Origin: an uncultured delta proteobacterium
GTDB taxonomy: Bacteria; Desulfobacterota; Desulfobulbia; Desulfobulbales; Desulfocapsaceae
Length of the DNA: 64,000 nucleotides
NCBI GenBank assembly: GCA_903875445.1
Contig: CAIQWD010000100.1
Coordinates: 1-64,000, forward strand
Direction of reading: 5' to 3'
Shown: positions 19,304-29,345 of the stretch, piece after piece
Numbering within the stretch: position 1 is the first letter of the stretch
Layout of the letters: every line of letters starts with the position of its first letter
Translations under genes and position numbers: made by a program
The notes under the pieces: generated by a model
Told to the model about the DNA's origin: nothing
The model's input: only the letters and a program-made list of their open reading frames with translations
The model's database searches: none

Positions 19304-19928
19304 CTTTTAAGTACTTCCTTCTTTGTTCTGCTGGTATCGTGGCAGGCTGTGCAGGCGGGGTTTTCTCTTTGACAAGGGACTTCTGGTTAGCTCCCAGCCA
19401 GACTTCGCCAACCGTAAGATAAGAAACATTCCTCACGCTGAGCGACTGGCCGAGGTTGACAATTTCGGTTTCCGACGACGAAGCGTTAATAAAAAAATCT
19501 GAGATCCCGGCACCTACCAGTGCGTGATCCGTCTCAACAGCGAACCGGGAATCACGGCTTCTTCTTTTATACACGACAAAACGGGTACATCCTGTGAATA
19601 CTTTTATAATGGCCGTGCGTCGGTCGATATTCGCATCAGCCAAAAATTCGTACTGCTTTACCTGTAAGCTTGTATCAGGCAGAATATCGACGAAAGAATC
19701 ATCGGTAAATACCAGTTCCGCCCCGGAATCTTTTGCCGACTCCACGAAATTGCCAACGCTGATGCGGTCTCCCGGTTTCAGCCGCGCGACCGTTTCACTG
19801 CCGGTTTTCCGGACAATTACCTGCCCCCGTACCCGGGTGATCATACCGGCTACTTGGTCCCCTGCAAAAAGTGCCCTTTCCGGAATCAACAAAAGGACCA
19901 AGAGTAAGGGCAAAAAACGACATATCAT
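19290..19928 (-). CDS. FecR-domain periplasmic protein of the EPS locus
   Basis: Signal peptide; GMITRVRGQVIVRKTGSETVARLKPGDRISVGNFVESAKDSGAELVFTDDSFVDILPDTSLQVKQYEF. Confidence 0.85.
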   Translation of the reverse strand: MICRFLPLLLVLLLIPERALFAGDQVAGMITRVRGQVIVRKTGSETVARLKPGDRISVGNFVESAKDSGAELVFTDDSFVDILPDTSLQVKQYEFLADANIDRRTAIIKVFTGCTRFVVYKRRSRDSRFAVETDHALVGAGISDFFINASSSETEIVNLGQSLSVRNVSYLTVGEVWLGANQKSLVKEKTPPAQPATIPAEQRRKYLKDAEI

Positions 19929-21121
19929 TACAAAACAAAATTGACGTTCAAAGAAGTGGTATTGTCATTCAAATCATACTGGTTAATATTGGAATCTCGA
20001 TCCAAATGATTATAATCCAGGGCGAATTCCAGCCAATCCTTCATTTGATATTTCAGACCCACCCCGCCCAGGAAGGTATTGTCATTTCTTTCGGCACCCG
20101 TCGTCCCGGCGGCATTGGTATACTCATCTTTGCCATAAGAACCCCTGACTACCCCGGACAGCTTATCTGCCAGCTTATGGGTATATTCGGCAAAGGCCCC
20201 GGTGGTGATATAATAAATTGTCCCCTCCACATTAGGTTCATTTACCTCCCGCAGTCCAACGACCTTAATGGAGGAACGGTCGGTAACTACCTGATCCAGC
20301 TCAAGAGATGCCGTCCAGGTATCAACGTTATCGGTTTTCTTGGATTCAAAATCCTTAAACAGATATCCAACCTTTGCTATTCCTTTCGTCAGTTCCGAAA
20401 TTTCCCACTTCACACCGAGAAGCGGCTTTTGAACCTGATTATCCAGCCCGTCGGTCTTCTCATCAAAAACGACATTTTTGAAATCATATTCGACAAAGGC
20501 GGATGTCTTGGGCATAAAACGATAATACAAATAGGCCGCAATCAAATCTTCGGAGCGGTTCCGGAATTGAGTCTCCGCCGTCGAGAAATCAAAGTTGGTC
20601 CGGGTATAATCCATCTGAGCCTTGAAGCGATCGGCAAACTCATACGACAGTTCGCCTTTTGCTGCATTTTTATCGTATTTGACGAGTTCTCCCGAGCCTG
20701 AAGAAGCTCTTGGCTCATGGCCTTTATCATAGGTGTCCCCCAATTTCAAGCCGATCAGGCTGGCAAATTTCAAATCAGCCAGGGCAGCCGCATGCTGGTC
20801 CGTAACATTTTCAGAGGTGTTATCCACATAATTAAGAAACGATGCACGATATTCCGCAGCAAACGAATGCGTTTTGAAGGGCATCACCAATTTTATGCCG
20901 GGAGTAGTCGTCGTGATCCAATCGCTTTTGGTGTTGGATGCAGTGGCATAAACGTTGTCATCATACGCTTCAGTCACTGAAAGATAGGGATGTATTTCCA
21001 ACTCTTTTATATGAATGTTGCCGGCTGAAAAAGCCGGCAATGGCAAAAATAATAGTAAGAATAATACCCAAAGTTTTTTCATTTTTATGTTCCCCCCCCA
21101 ATTTTCCCAGACTGCCATCAT
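19928..21121 (-). CDS. Outer-membrane beta-barrel protein of the EPS locus
   Basis: Signal peptide, repeated amphipathic strands, aromatic C-terminus SLNVNFVL. Confidence 0.85.
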   Translation of the reverse strand: MMAVWENWGGNIKMKKLWVLFLLLFLPLPAFSAGNIHIKELEIHPYLSVTEAYDDNVYATASNTKSDWITTTTPGIKLVMPFKTHSFAAEYRASFLNYVDNTSENVTDQHAAALADLKFASLIGLKLGDTYDKGHEPRASSGSGELVKYDKNAAKGELSYEFADRFKAQMDYTRTNFDFSTAETQFRNRSEDLIAAYLYYRFMPKTSAFVEYDFKNVVFDEKTDGLDNQVQKPLLGVKWEISELTKGIAKVGYLFKDFESKKTDNVDTWTASLELDQVVTDRSSIKVVGLREVNEPNVEGTIYYITTGAFAEYTHKLADKLSGVVRGSYGKDEYTNAAGTTGAERNDNTFLGGVGLKYQMKDWLEFALDYNHLDRDSNINQYDLNDNTTSLNVNFVL

Positions 21122-21858
21122 GGTTTGGTCTTGCTTGCCGGTTGAGTGTGTGAGCCAATACCCGCTCCACCGATGGGTGCACCTCCCCCGCCGCCAAATC
21201 CTCCCCCGCCGCTAATAATCGACGTCTGAACTACTGCTGCTGGCGCTGGTGCCGAATATCCCTCAACTGGAGCCCCACCACCCGGGCCTTGGCAAGTCTC
21301 TGCACTGGCATTGGCAAGAGCGATCGGGGGCATGCCTGCGCTTGCCATCCAACTGCGAACCTGGGTTTCCGTTTCGCCGGCCTGAGTCGCTGCGGCAACG
21401 ATCGCACACACACGTGAAGAACAAGGAGCTAGTGTTGTATCGGTGCAATACTCTTTATCCACGGCATCGGCAGCGCCCTTGATCACGGATTCGGACGTAT
21501 ACTTGGAGACAATCGCCTCATAGACGACTCTTCCTGGGTCGGCACCTGCTAGTATCATCACCTCCACAGCCTGCTCTACCGTCATTCCGGACTCAACCGC
21601 ATTCTTGATAATGACCGCGATACCGGTTCCGGCTGCCACTCCCGAGGCAATCGCCGCCTTTTGTGCGTCCGTCTCTGCAGCACTAAGCGGAGAAGAAATA
21701 ACACTTGAGATTAGAAGAAAAGCAATGGCCATCATGCAGGCGAAATATCGATTTTGCTTTTTACCGGCGCCGGAATCCGGCCTGCATTTAAGATACGCAC
21801 CCCCCTGCAAACACTCTCTTCCTGTCGCGGATTGGTTATTCATAAAACACCTCTTCAT
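21118..21858 (-). CDS. Secreted Ala/Gly-rich protein of unknown function
   Basis: Signal peptide; Gly/Pro-rich C-terminus SGGGGFGGGGGAPIGGAGIGSHTQPASKTKP; four Cys in the mature region; ATGA overlap with the beta-barrel gene. Confidence 0.7.
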   Translation of the reverse strand: MKRCFMNNQSATGRECLQGGAYLKCRPDSGAGKKQNRYFACMMAIAFLLISSVISSPLSAAETDAQKAAIASGVAAGTGIAVIIKNAVESGMTVEQAVEVMILAGADPGRVVYEAIVSKYTSESVIKGAADAVDKEYCTDTTLAPCSSRVCAIVAAATQAGETETQVRSWMASAGMPPIALANASAETCQGPGGGAPVEGYSAPAPAAVVQTSIISGGGGFGGGGGAPIGGAGIGSHTQPASKTKP

Positions 21859-22065
21859 TTTTATTGAAAAAGACTTCCTATTGATTATCCGTAAATATCA
21901 AACAGTTATCCTATTGACAACCTGCCATAACACACCGTGTAACAATTTTAAAAACCTTTAGAAGGTATGCTTACGCAACATAGTATTAACATAAAAACCA
22001 AGCATAGTGTAAAAAAATATTGAAAAAAACAATAACATTGTACTGAACCAGCCAGTGAGGGTCAA

Positions 22066-22701
22066 TCAATACTTTCTCAACTCTTCAAAGAGATGCGCAT
22101 CAACATATTGAGCAAGTATTTCGGCAGTTGCTCTTGGTGGCCTTACACTCAAAAAATTGTCAATTATTGCATGCCCTAATTCATGTGCCAACATACCCTC
22201 ATGCACATCTTTTACATTCAGATATACTGTATTGTTATCAAAAAAATACCATCCTCTGAGATTGCCACCCTGTTGATAGAGCTTCTTAAAAGATTCCTGT
22301 AATTGCACCTCATTCGAATGCATTCGAACAGTTACCTTGTTCATTGGTTTTCGCATATCAAGAATGAGTTGCGCTTTTTCAAACAACAGGTCCACTTTTC
22401 GTATAACCTCTTTCCGCACATCGCTTGAACTGGGAGTACTAAAAATAGAAGCCAGTGAACTGGCGGCTTCATACTTGATGGAATCATTAAAGGTGGCCAT
22501 GTCTTCTTCAGTATTAAACATCAGGATTGTATGCTTTGTTGTAATAATAAGCGGTAAATCTGCCGCATAACTTCCCGTTACAAACACCAGGCTCAGAAAA
22601 ACAACCAACGTGTTGCGACTCATTAACTGTTTTACCCACAACCATCTTTGCATCACAGGTTTTCTTAGAGTTTGAATTCCGCGTCGATATTTCTTCGACA
22701 C
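22066..22701 (-). CDS. Predicted zinc metallopeptidase-like exported protein
   Basis: Signal/TM segment and HExxH motif in EGMLAHELGHAIIDNFL with a downstream TAEILAQYVD Glu. Confidence 0.65.
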   Translation of the reverse strand: MSKKYRRGIQTLRKPVMQRWLWVKQLMSRNTLVVFLSLVFVTGSYAADLPLIITTKHTILMFNTEEDMATFNDSIKYEAASSLASIFSTPSSSDVRKEVIRKVDLLFEKAQLILDMRKPMNKVTVRMHSNEVQLQESFKKLYQQGGNLRGWYFFDNNTVYLNVKDVHEGMLAHELGHAIIDNFLSVRPPRATAEILAQYVDAHLFEELRKY

Positions 22702-23231
22702 TTTTCCAAATCATCTTGAAAAGCCTGAGGCAGGTTCTGGGCCACAGCCTCTTCTGCAATCCGTGCCAAATCTTGATGCACTTCACTCAATTTGACGTTA
22801 AGCTTTTCTACCATTTCATTGAGGTTCCGGGCCACACTGCCAAACTGATCACCGTTTCTGATATGTATTTGTTTCTGCAAATTGCCCTGGGAAATTTCTT
22901 CTATATCCTTTTCAAAACGAAACATCGGTCCGGCAATCTTATGCGATACCAGCAAAGTGATAATGATGACAAACACCCCGACAATCAGGGTGGTGATCAC
23001 ATTCGTTAAAATCACGGACGGGAGAATTGCTAACGAGGTTTTTTCGATAACCAGCTTTGAGCCTTCAAACGATGATGTCAAAGTTGCTTGGGTGGTGAAC
23101 ATGGTAATAGCAACCGACAATATTGCACCGAGAATCAACACTAGAACAAATTTCAGGATAAAACCTGCCTGGAATTTTCGGTTAATAAAATACTGTCGTC
23201 GCTTAAATTTTTCCATACCTTGCTTAGCCAT
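22665..23231 (-). CDS. Two-TM HAMP-like membrane protein
   Basis: Two TM segments then HKIAGPMFRFEKDIEEISQGNLQKQIHIRNGDQFGSVARNLNEMVEKL (HAMP); no recognisable output domain. Confidence 0.75.
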   Translation of the reverse strand: MAKQGMEKFKRRQYFINRKFQAGFILKFVLVLILGAILSVAITMFTTQATLTSSFEGSKLVIEKTSLAILPSVILTNVITTLIVGVFVIIITLLVSHKIAGPMFRFEKDIEEISQGNLQKQIHIRNGDQFGSVARNLNEMVEKLNVKLSEVHQDLARIAEEAVAQNLPQAFQDDLEKCRRNIDAEFKL

Positions 23232-23808
23232 CGTTCCTTTTAGAATTAACCCTGGCAGCCAATCCGGGATCCTTAATCTCAATTACCGCACCAGCTTTAA
23301 GATCCTCGATCCAAGATGCCAGTCGAGCACTTACCTTCTGATCTTCAATTTTCTTTACCAGTTCGGGTTGCAACTCCTCAAGGGTGCCTTTTCCCAAAAA
23401 CCCCTTGTTTTTATTGTAATATTCTTTCACTTCTTCCTGTGTTACCACAGTGGTTTTGCGCAATTGTGCACCTTTTTCCGCCAGCAGATCGCGAATTAAG
23501 GTGCTTTCCCAGTAGCGCTGGATGGTCTGTCGGAACATTTCCCGCTGGTCCAGTTTTTGTTTTTTAGCTTCCTGTATCAGTAACTGAGATTGGATAAGAT
23601 TTCTGACAAATTCGGCACGGGTGTCTTCGGAGACATAGAAGTTGCTGTTGAGATCAGCTTCAAACTTCAGACGACTGTCAATCTCGTCACTGCTAATGGT
23701 ATACGCATTGACTTTGATGAGATGTCCTTTTTTCTCTACCGAGTCTCCAGTGCAACTGACCAACAACAGTCCGGCAAAAAGGAAAAATGTAAATAGTCTT
23801 AGCTTCAT
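23224..23808 (-). CDS. SurA_N/PPIase-like lipoprotein
   Basis: Lipobox LLLVSC; HLIKVNAYTISSDEIDSRLKFEADLNSNFYVSEDTRAEFVRNLIQSQLLIQEAKKQKL. Confidence 0.7.
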   Translation of the reverse strand: MKLRLFTFFLFAGLLLVSCTGDSVEKKGHLIKVNAYTISSDEIDSRLKFEADLNSNFYVSEDTRAEFVRNLIQSQLLIQEAKKQKLDQREMFRQTIQRYWESTLIRDLLAEKGAQLRKTTVVTQEEVKEYYNKNKGFLGKGTLEELQPELVKKIEDQKVSARLASWIEDLKAGAVIEIKDPGLAARVNSKRNDG

Positions 23809-24035
23809 AAGGATTAAGTTTTGCCCCGCCAACAATTCTCGTCCACAACCGACAAGCCATATCTCGCAGCCCCCCTGGGTACCTGGCCATTACAGAGCCT
23901 GCTCAGATTTTACATACCATGCAACGACAGCGGTTGCCATAGGTATAAATACCCTTTTTTCGATATTGCCCAAAACAGGGTAACACAACCAGCTTCCCAA
24001 CGAACAACCATTCCAATATCGGACAAAGCAGCAGC

Positions 24036-24557
24036 CTAGTCCCCCTCAAACTCCATTATGGAAAAGATCTTGCAATCGGCAATTCTCTCACGGCCCTTGA
24101 GGTCCGGCAATTCAATAAGAAAAGCACACTCAAGAATGTCGGCACCGAGCCTCCTGACCAGATAGACAGTGGCGCCGACCGTGCCGCCGGTGGCGATGAG
24201 ATCGTCGACGATGACCACTCTGTCGCCTTCGTCAATTGCATCTTTGTGAATTTCCAAGGTTCCTGACCCATACTCAAGCAAATAGGATTCTTCCACCGTT
24301 TCGGCGGGAAGTTTTCCCTTCTTGCGGACGGGGACAAAACCTACGCCCAGTTGATATGCAAGAACCGCGCCGAAGACAAAGCCACGCGCATCGATACCAA
24401 CTACCTTGTCGATTTTCATGTCGCGGTAGCGCCGTATAAGAATATCACAGGCCTCCTTGAAGGCCTCGGGATCTTTCATCAGGGTCGTCAAATCACGAAA
24501 AACTACTCCTTTGATCGGCCAATCCACTATGCTTCGTACACTCTTTTTTAAATCCAT
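24036..24557 (-). CDS. apt: Adenine phosphoribosyltransferase
   Basis: GVVFRDLTTLMKDPEAF, GIDARGFVFGAVLAYQLGVGFVPVRKKGKLP, RVVIVDDLIATGGT. Confidence 0.97.
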   Translation of the reverse strand: MDLKKSVRSIVDWPIKGVVFRDLTTLMKDPEAFKEACDILIRRYRDMKIDKVVGIDARGFVFGAVLAYQLGVGFVPVRKKGKLPAETVEESYLLEYGSGTLEIHKDAIDEGDRVVIVDDLIATGGTVGATVYLVRRLGADILECAFLIELPDLKGRERIADCKIFSIMEFEGD

Positions 24558-24571
24558 TTTTCCCTCAATTT

Positions 24572-25324
24572 TTATCTATTTTTAAAGGCTTCGATTACCT
24601 TGACCAGCAATCCGGTGACATTAGCGGCGTTTTTCCGGAAAACCGTTAAAATTTCATCCCAGGTTACGGGTGCTTCATCTTCTTTCCAACAATCATAATC
24701 GGTTGACATGGCGACAGCCGCATAGGGAATCCCCACCTCGTTTGCCAGCATTGCTTCCGGAGCGGTGGACATGTTGATAACGTCGGCCCCCCACAAACGG
24801 AACATCTTCGACTCGGCCACCGTCGAAAAACGTGGTCCCTCAATGGTCACAACACAGCCACGGGCATGAACCGGAAGTTGCAGAGCCTCTGCCGCGGCAG
24901 AGAGTTTACCCCGTAACTCGTCGCTGAAGGGATGCGCCATGGCGGTATGATGCGCACCGGATTCAAAGGAATCAAAGAAGGTGTTTTTGCGAAACCTGGT
25001 GAAATCGATAAACTGATCGAGTATCACCAGATGCCCCCGATCAATCTCCTTTCTGAGACTGCCACAGGCCGTGGTGGCAATGATGTGGCTGACTCCCACC
25101 TCCTTCATCGCCATAATGTTGGCACGGTTATTGACCTGGGTCGGACTGTACTGATGATTACTGCCGTGCCTTGCCAGAAGAACGGTCTCGATGCCGCTGA
25201 TTTTACCAATCACCAGCGGCGATGCGGGCTTCCCGTATCTCGTATCCACCTCGACAATCTGCGGGTCTTGAAAAATTGCCGGATTTTCAAGTCCTGACCC
25301 GCCGATTATCCCTATTTTTACCAT
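24572..25324 (-). CDS. mtnP: S-methyl-5'-thioadenosine phosphorylase family protein
   Basis: IGIIGGSGLENPAIF...LLARHGSNHQYSPTQVNNRANIMAMKEVGVSHIIATTACGSL...VINMSTAPEAMLANE. Confidence 0.95.
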   Translation of the reverse strand: MVKIGIIGGSGLENPAIFQDPQIVEVDTRYGKPASPLVIGKISGIETVLLARHGSNHQYSPTQVNNRANIMAMKEVGVSHIIATTACGSLRKEIDRGHLVILDQFIDFTRFRKNTFFDSFESGAHHTAMAHPFSDELRGKLSAAAEALQLPVHARGCVVTIEGPRFSTVAESKMFRLWGADVINMSTAPEAMLANEVGIPYAAVAMSTDYDCWKEDEAPVTWDEILTVFRKNAANVTGLLVKVIEAFKNR

Positions 25325-25563
25325 GTGTCGCTCCTTTTGTTCTCATTCCCGGAAGCTTTCAAATTGATGTCTCACTCCTCACGCCTCACGCCTCAAAAAC
25401 GCCACAATATCGAACTCGGCGAGGGCATGCAATGTATTTATCGGTATAATCTCTCACCTCCCAGGGAAGCAATTGACTTTCTGGTTACTTCAACCGATAA
25501 TGCAGAAATAGGGAGTATCGGCTACCTGCCTCGTCATCGTCCCCAATTTACCGGTGTAAGTCT

Positions 25564-26715
25564 ATGATGGAATTAAGAAAATTTGTTGCCCCGGAATTCA
25601 TATTCGGAGCCGGCGCCATGCAGCTGGTCGGCCGCTATCTGAGTAATTTTGGAGCAAAAAAAGTCCTTATAGTATCCGATCAGGGGGTCATCGCTGCCGG
25701 TTGGGCCGGTAAAACAATCGATCTCCTTGCCAACGAGGGCATTGATTCCGCTGTCTTTGCAGCTATTTCCGCCAATCCCCGCGATACCGAGGTCATGGCA
25801 GGAGCGGATTTCTACCATCAGGAACATTGCGATGTAATCGTCGCTATCGGTGGCGGCAGCCCGATGGACTGCGCCAAGGGCATTGGCATCGTCAGCACCA
25901 ATCGAAAAAATATCCTCGGCATGGAAGGCATCGACAATGTCCCCATTCCCGGTCCGCCTCTTATCTGTATTCCGACAACCTCGGGGACCTCTGCCGATGT
26001 TTCCCAGTTTGCCATCATCACCGATACCAGAGAAAAAAAGAAAATCGCCATCATCAGTAAAACCGTGGTTCCCGATGTGGCTCTCATCGACCCCCTGACT
26101 ACCGTCAGTATGTCTTCTTATCTCACTGCCTGTACCGGGATGGACGCTTTAGTCCATGCGATCGAGGCCTATGTCTCGACTGCCAATTCGCCTCTTCTCG
26201 ATCTGCATGCCCTGGAAGCCGTGCGGCTGGTTTGTACCCATCTGCCGCAAGTACTTGCCGCACCTGACGATCTCGAACTTCGTGGCAAAATGACTCTGGC
26301 CAGTCTGCAAGCCGGCCTGGCCTTTTCCAATGCCAGCCTGGGTGCCGTCCATGCCATGGCCCACAGCCTTGGCGGCCTGCTCGACCTCCCGCATGGCGAA
26401 TGTAATGCCCTTCTTCTCAAACATGTGGTCAACTTCAATTTCCCCAAGGCGATCGAGCGCTACGTGAAAATCGGCGAAGCGATGGGACTTACGGTCAGGC
26501 ATATGCCGATACCTACTGTAAAAGAGGCCATCCTGACAAAAATCAACAACCTTAAGCAGGAAGTTGGCATCAAAAAAAACCTCGGCCAACAAGGTGCTAC
26601 TTTGGCAGATATTCCTACCCTTGCTCGAAAAGCGCTCAAAGATCCTTGTATGGTTACCAACCCAAGGTTTGCCAAGCAGCGTGATATCGAGGTCATTTAT
26701 GAAGAAGCCCTCTGA
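25564..26715 (+). CDS. Iron-containing alcohol dehydrogenase, ErcA-like
   Basis: Fe-ADH fold (GGGSPMDCAKGIGI, NASLGAVHAMAHSLGGLLDLPHGECNALLL); N-terminus ELRKFVAPEFIFGAGAMQLVGRY resembles ErcA; followed by a sensor kinase. Confidence 0.85.
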   Translation: MMELRKFVAPEFIFGAGAMQLVGRYLSNFGAKKVLIVSDQGVIAAGWAGKTIDLLANEGIDSAVFAAISANPRDTEVMAGADFYHQEHCDVIVAIGGGSPMDCAKGIGIVSTNRKNILGMEGIDNVPIPGPPLICIPTTSGTSADVSQFAIITDTREKKKIAIISKTVVPDVALIDPLTTVSMSSYLTACTGMDALVHAIEAYVSTANSPLLDLHALEAVRLVCTHLPQVLAAPDDLELRGKMTLASLQAGLAFSNASLGAVHAMAHSLGGLLDLPHGECNALLLKHVVNFNFPKAIERYVKIGEAMGLTVRHMPIPTVKEAILTKINNLKQEVGIKKNLGQQGATLADIPTLARKALKDPCMVTNPRFAKQRDIEVIYEEAL

Positions 26716-28057
26716 ACCCGAAGACTCCCGCGAACAGTTGCGACAGAGCATCATCGGGCTTGGCGAAAGATCGATCCGCAAAAGCTATTACCCGGAATTG
26801 CAGCAGCGGATTGCCGAACTCGAAGAAAGAAACCGGGAACTGCAAACGGAAATAACTGAGCGAATGGTGGCCCAGGCCTCGGCGAGAAAACTGAGCCGAC
26901 AGCTGCAGCAGTCGCAAAAAATGGAGGCTATCGGCACACTTGCCGGAGGAATTGCCCATGATTTTAATAATATTCTCGCAATCATCATTGGCTATACGGA
27001 AATTGCCAAGGTGAATGCCAAAGCCGAGTGTTTAACCCGCAATTGCCCGGTTTTCAAGAACCTCGATCATGTTCTCCAGGCTTCTGAAAGGGCCAAGGAA
27101 CTGGTCAGGCAGATTCTCACCTTCAGCCGCCAACAGGATGACGACAAGAAGCCACTACAAATTGGCCCGGTGATCAAGGAGGCCTTGATCCTTCTCCGTG
27201 CCTCTTTGCCGCAATCAATTGAAATGCGAACGAACCTTGCCTGCGCCGACGCCCAGGTGCTCGCCAATGCCACCCAGCTGCACCAGATCATCATGAATCT
27301 CGGCACCAATGCCCATCACGCCATGCGGGAAACCGGCGGCATCCTTACCGTGGAAGTTGAACAGGTTGAAATTGAGGAATTTGACAAGAAATCGAAAGGT
27401 CTCCTGCTTGCCGCCGGTCGTTATCTGCTACTCAAGGTCTGCGACAACGGTTGCGGTATGGAACAATCCATGCTTGATAAGATTTTCGATCCCTACTTCA
27501 CCACCAAGCCGCTCGGTCAAGGGACGGGAATGGGCCTTGCCGTCGTGCATGGCATCGTCAAAAGCCATGAAGGGTTGATAAGGGTTTACAGTGAACCGGG
27601 AAAAGGCACCAGTTTTTTGATCTATTTGCCCCAGCTCCTTGCAAAACCTGACGATCCGGTACTGCAATGTAATGAAGAAATACCCATGGGAACCGAGAAA
27701 ATACTCCTCGTCGATGACGAGGCTCTCGTCGCCGAGATGCAGGCAAAGTTGCTCGAAAGCCTAGGTTACACAGTGACGTACAAAACCGATCCGCAGCAGA
27801 TGCTGCAGCTTTTCACTGCCGACCCGAGTGCCTACGACCTGATCCTCACCGATATGACCATGCCGAAAATGAATGGGGCAATCTTAACAGAAAAAATCCT
27901 GGCAATTCGCCCCGACATGCCGATTATCCTTTGTACAGGATTCAGCGAACTGATCAACGAGAGAAAAGCCCGATCGCTCGGGGTAAAGGCTTTCGCCATG
28001 AAACCTCTGGTGCGCAAATCCATTGCCGAGCTGGTCAGAAAGGCATTGGCCGGCTGA
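26699..28057 (+). CDS. Hybrid sensor histidine kinase with C-terminal receiver domain
   Basis: REQLRQSIIGLGERSIRKSYYPELQQRIAELEERN, H-box GGIAHDFNNILAIIIGYTE, N/G boxes, REC domain KILLVDDEALVAEMQAKLLESLGYTV...LILTDMTMPKMNG. Start overlaps the ErcA-like gene. Confidence 0.92.
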   Translation: MKKPSEPEDSREQLRQSIIGLGERSIRKSYYPELQQRIAELEERNRELQTEITERMVAQASARKLSRQLQQSQKMEAIGTLAGGIAHDFNNILAIIIGYTEIAKVNAKAECLTRNCPVFKNLDHVLQASERAKELVRQILTFSRQQDDDKKPLQIGPVIKEALILLRASLPQSIEMRTNLACADAQVLANATQLHQIIMNLGTNAHHAMRETGGILTVEVEQVEIEEFDKKSKGLLLAAGRYLLLKVCDNGCGMEQSMLDKIFDPYFTTKPLGQGTGMGLAVVHGIVKSHEGLIRVYSEPGKGTSFLIYLPQLLAKPDDPVLQCNEEIPMGTEKILLVDDEALVAEMQAKLLESLGYTVTYKTDPQQMLQLFTADPSAYDLILTDMTMPKMNGAILTEKILAIRPDMPIILCTGFSELINERKARSLGVKAFAMKPLVRKSIAELVRKALAG

Positions 28058-28205
28058 GTGCATAGCAACACAGTACCAACCCCGGATCACCATCATGGAG
28101 CATTTTTTATGAGCATTTCTCGGCAGTTTCAGGTAACAATGAAGGTTTCCGATTTTTTTGCAAGAGGTTGAGTACCTATCGACAATTTCAATCACGGAGT
28201 CTCCA

Positions 28206-29321
28206 ATGCTAAAAGTAGGATTTATCGGTTGGCGAGGAATGGTAGGGTCTGTTCTTATGGAACGGATGGTTGCCGAGAACGATTTCCAAGGCTTTGTCCC
28301 GGTGTTCTTTACAACCTCGCAGGCTGGTCAGGCGGGTCCGGAGATCTGTGGCGGCAAAGCTCTCGAAGACGCCATGAATCTTGAGCGTCTTGCGGAAATG
28401 GATGTCATCGTTTCCTGTCAGGGCGGCAGCTATACCACCAGTGTTTATGAAACCCTCCGCAGCCGGTGGAACGGCTACTGGATCGATGCGGCATCGACCC
28501 TGAGAATGAAAGACGACGCCATCATTATCCTTGATCCGGTCAACCGGGCGGTCATTGACCAGGGATTGAAGAACGGAATCAAAAACTATATCGGCGGCAA
28601 TTGCACTGTTTCCCTGATGCTTATGGGCCTCGGCGGACTCTTTGCCGGCGATCTGGTCGAATGGGTCAGCTCCATGACCTACCAAGCGGCCAGCGGTGCC
28701 GGGGCCAAAAATATGCGCGAGTTGCTCAGTCAGATGGGCGAGCTGGCCGGGGAAGTGGGCGATCTTCTCGCCGATCAGTCCTCAGCCATTCTCGATATCG
28801 ATAGAAAGATCACCGCTAAGCTGAACGATGGCTCGCTCACCATGGATAACTGGGGGGTACCGCTGGCAGCCAGCCTTATCCCGTGGATCGATGTGCCGGT
28901 AGACGGCGGGCAATCGAAGGAAGAGTGGAAAGGCTTTGCCGAAACCAATAAAATTCTCGGCAAAAGTGCCGCAGAGACTATTCCGATCGACGGCCTCTGC
29001 ATACGGGTCGGAGCGATGCGCTGCCACTCCCAGGCGCTTACCATCAAGCTAAAGAAAGATATCAGTGTTGCGGAAATTGAAAAAATCCTTGCCGGTCACA
29101 ATGAGTGGGTCAAGGTTATCCCCAATGATCGTCAGATAAGCTCGCGAGAACTGACGCCGGTCAAGGTCTCCGGGACACTGACCGTCCCCGTCGGCCGGCT
29201 CCATAAAATGAAGCTCGGCCCGCAATATCTGGCCGCCTTCACGGTTGGTGACCAGTTGCTGTGGGGTGCTGCCGAACCATTGCGGAGAATGCTGCGAATT
29301 GTCCTGAGTTATCTGAGCTAA
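28206..29321 (+). CDS. asd: Aspartate-semialdehyde dehydrogenase
   Basis: [60 protein letters not shown]. Confidence 0.96.
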   Translation: MLKVGFIGWRGMVGSVLMERMVAENDFQGFVPVFFTTSQAGQAGPEICGGKALEDAMNLERLAEMDVIVSCQGGSYTTSVYETLRSRWNGYWIDAASTLRMKDDAIIILDPVNRAVIDQGLKNGIKNYIGGNCTVSLMLMGLGGLFAGDLVEWVSSMTYQAASGAGAKNMRELLSQMGELAGEVGDLLADQSSAILDIDRKITAKLNDGSLTMDNWGVPLAASLIPWIDVPVDGGQSKEEWKGFAETNKILGKSAAETIPIDGLCIRVGAMRCHSQALTIKLKKDISVAEIEKILAGHNEWVKVIPNDRQISSRELTPVKVSGTLTVPVGRLHKMKLGPQYLAAFTVGDQLLWGAAEPLRRMLRIVLSYLS

Positions 29322-29345
29322 ACGTTTCCGAACCTCCGAACGTTT

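Noticed and set aside
19871-20701. 276-aa forward ORF
   Set aside because: Antisense to the beta-barrel gene; no recognisable features.
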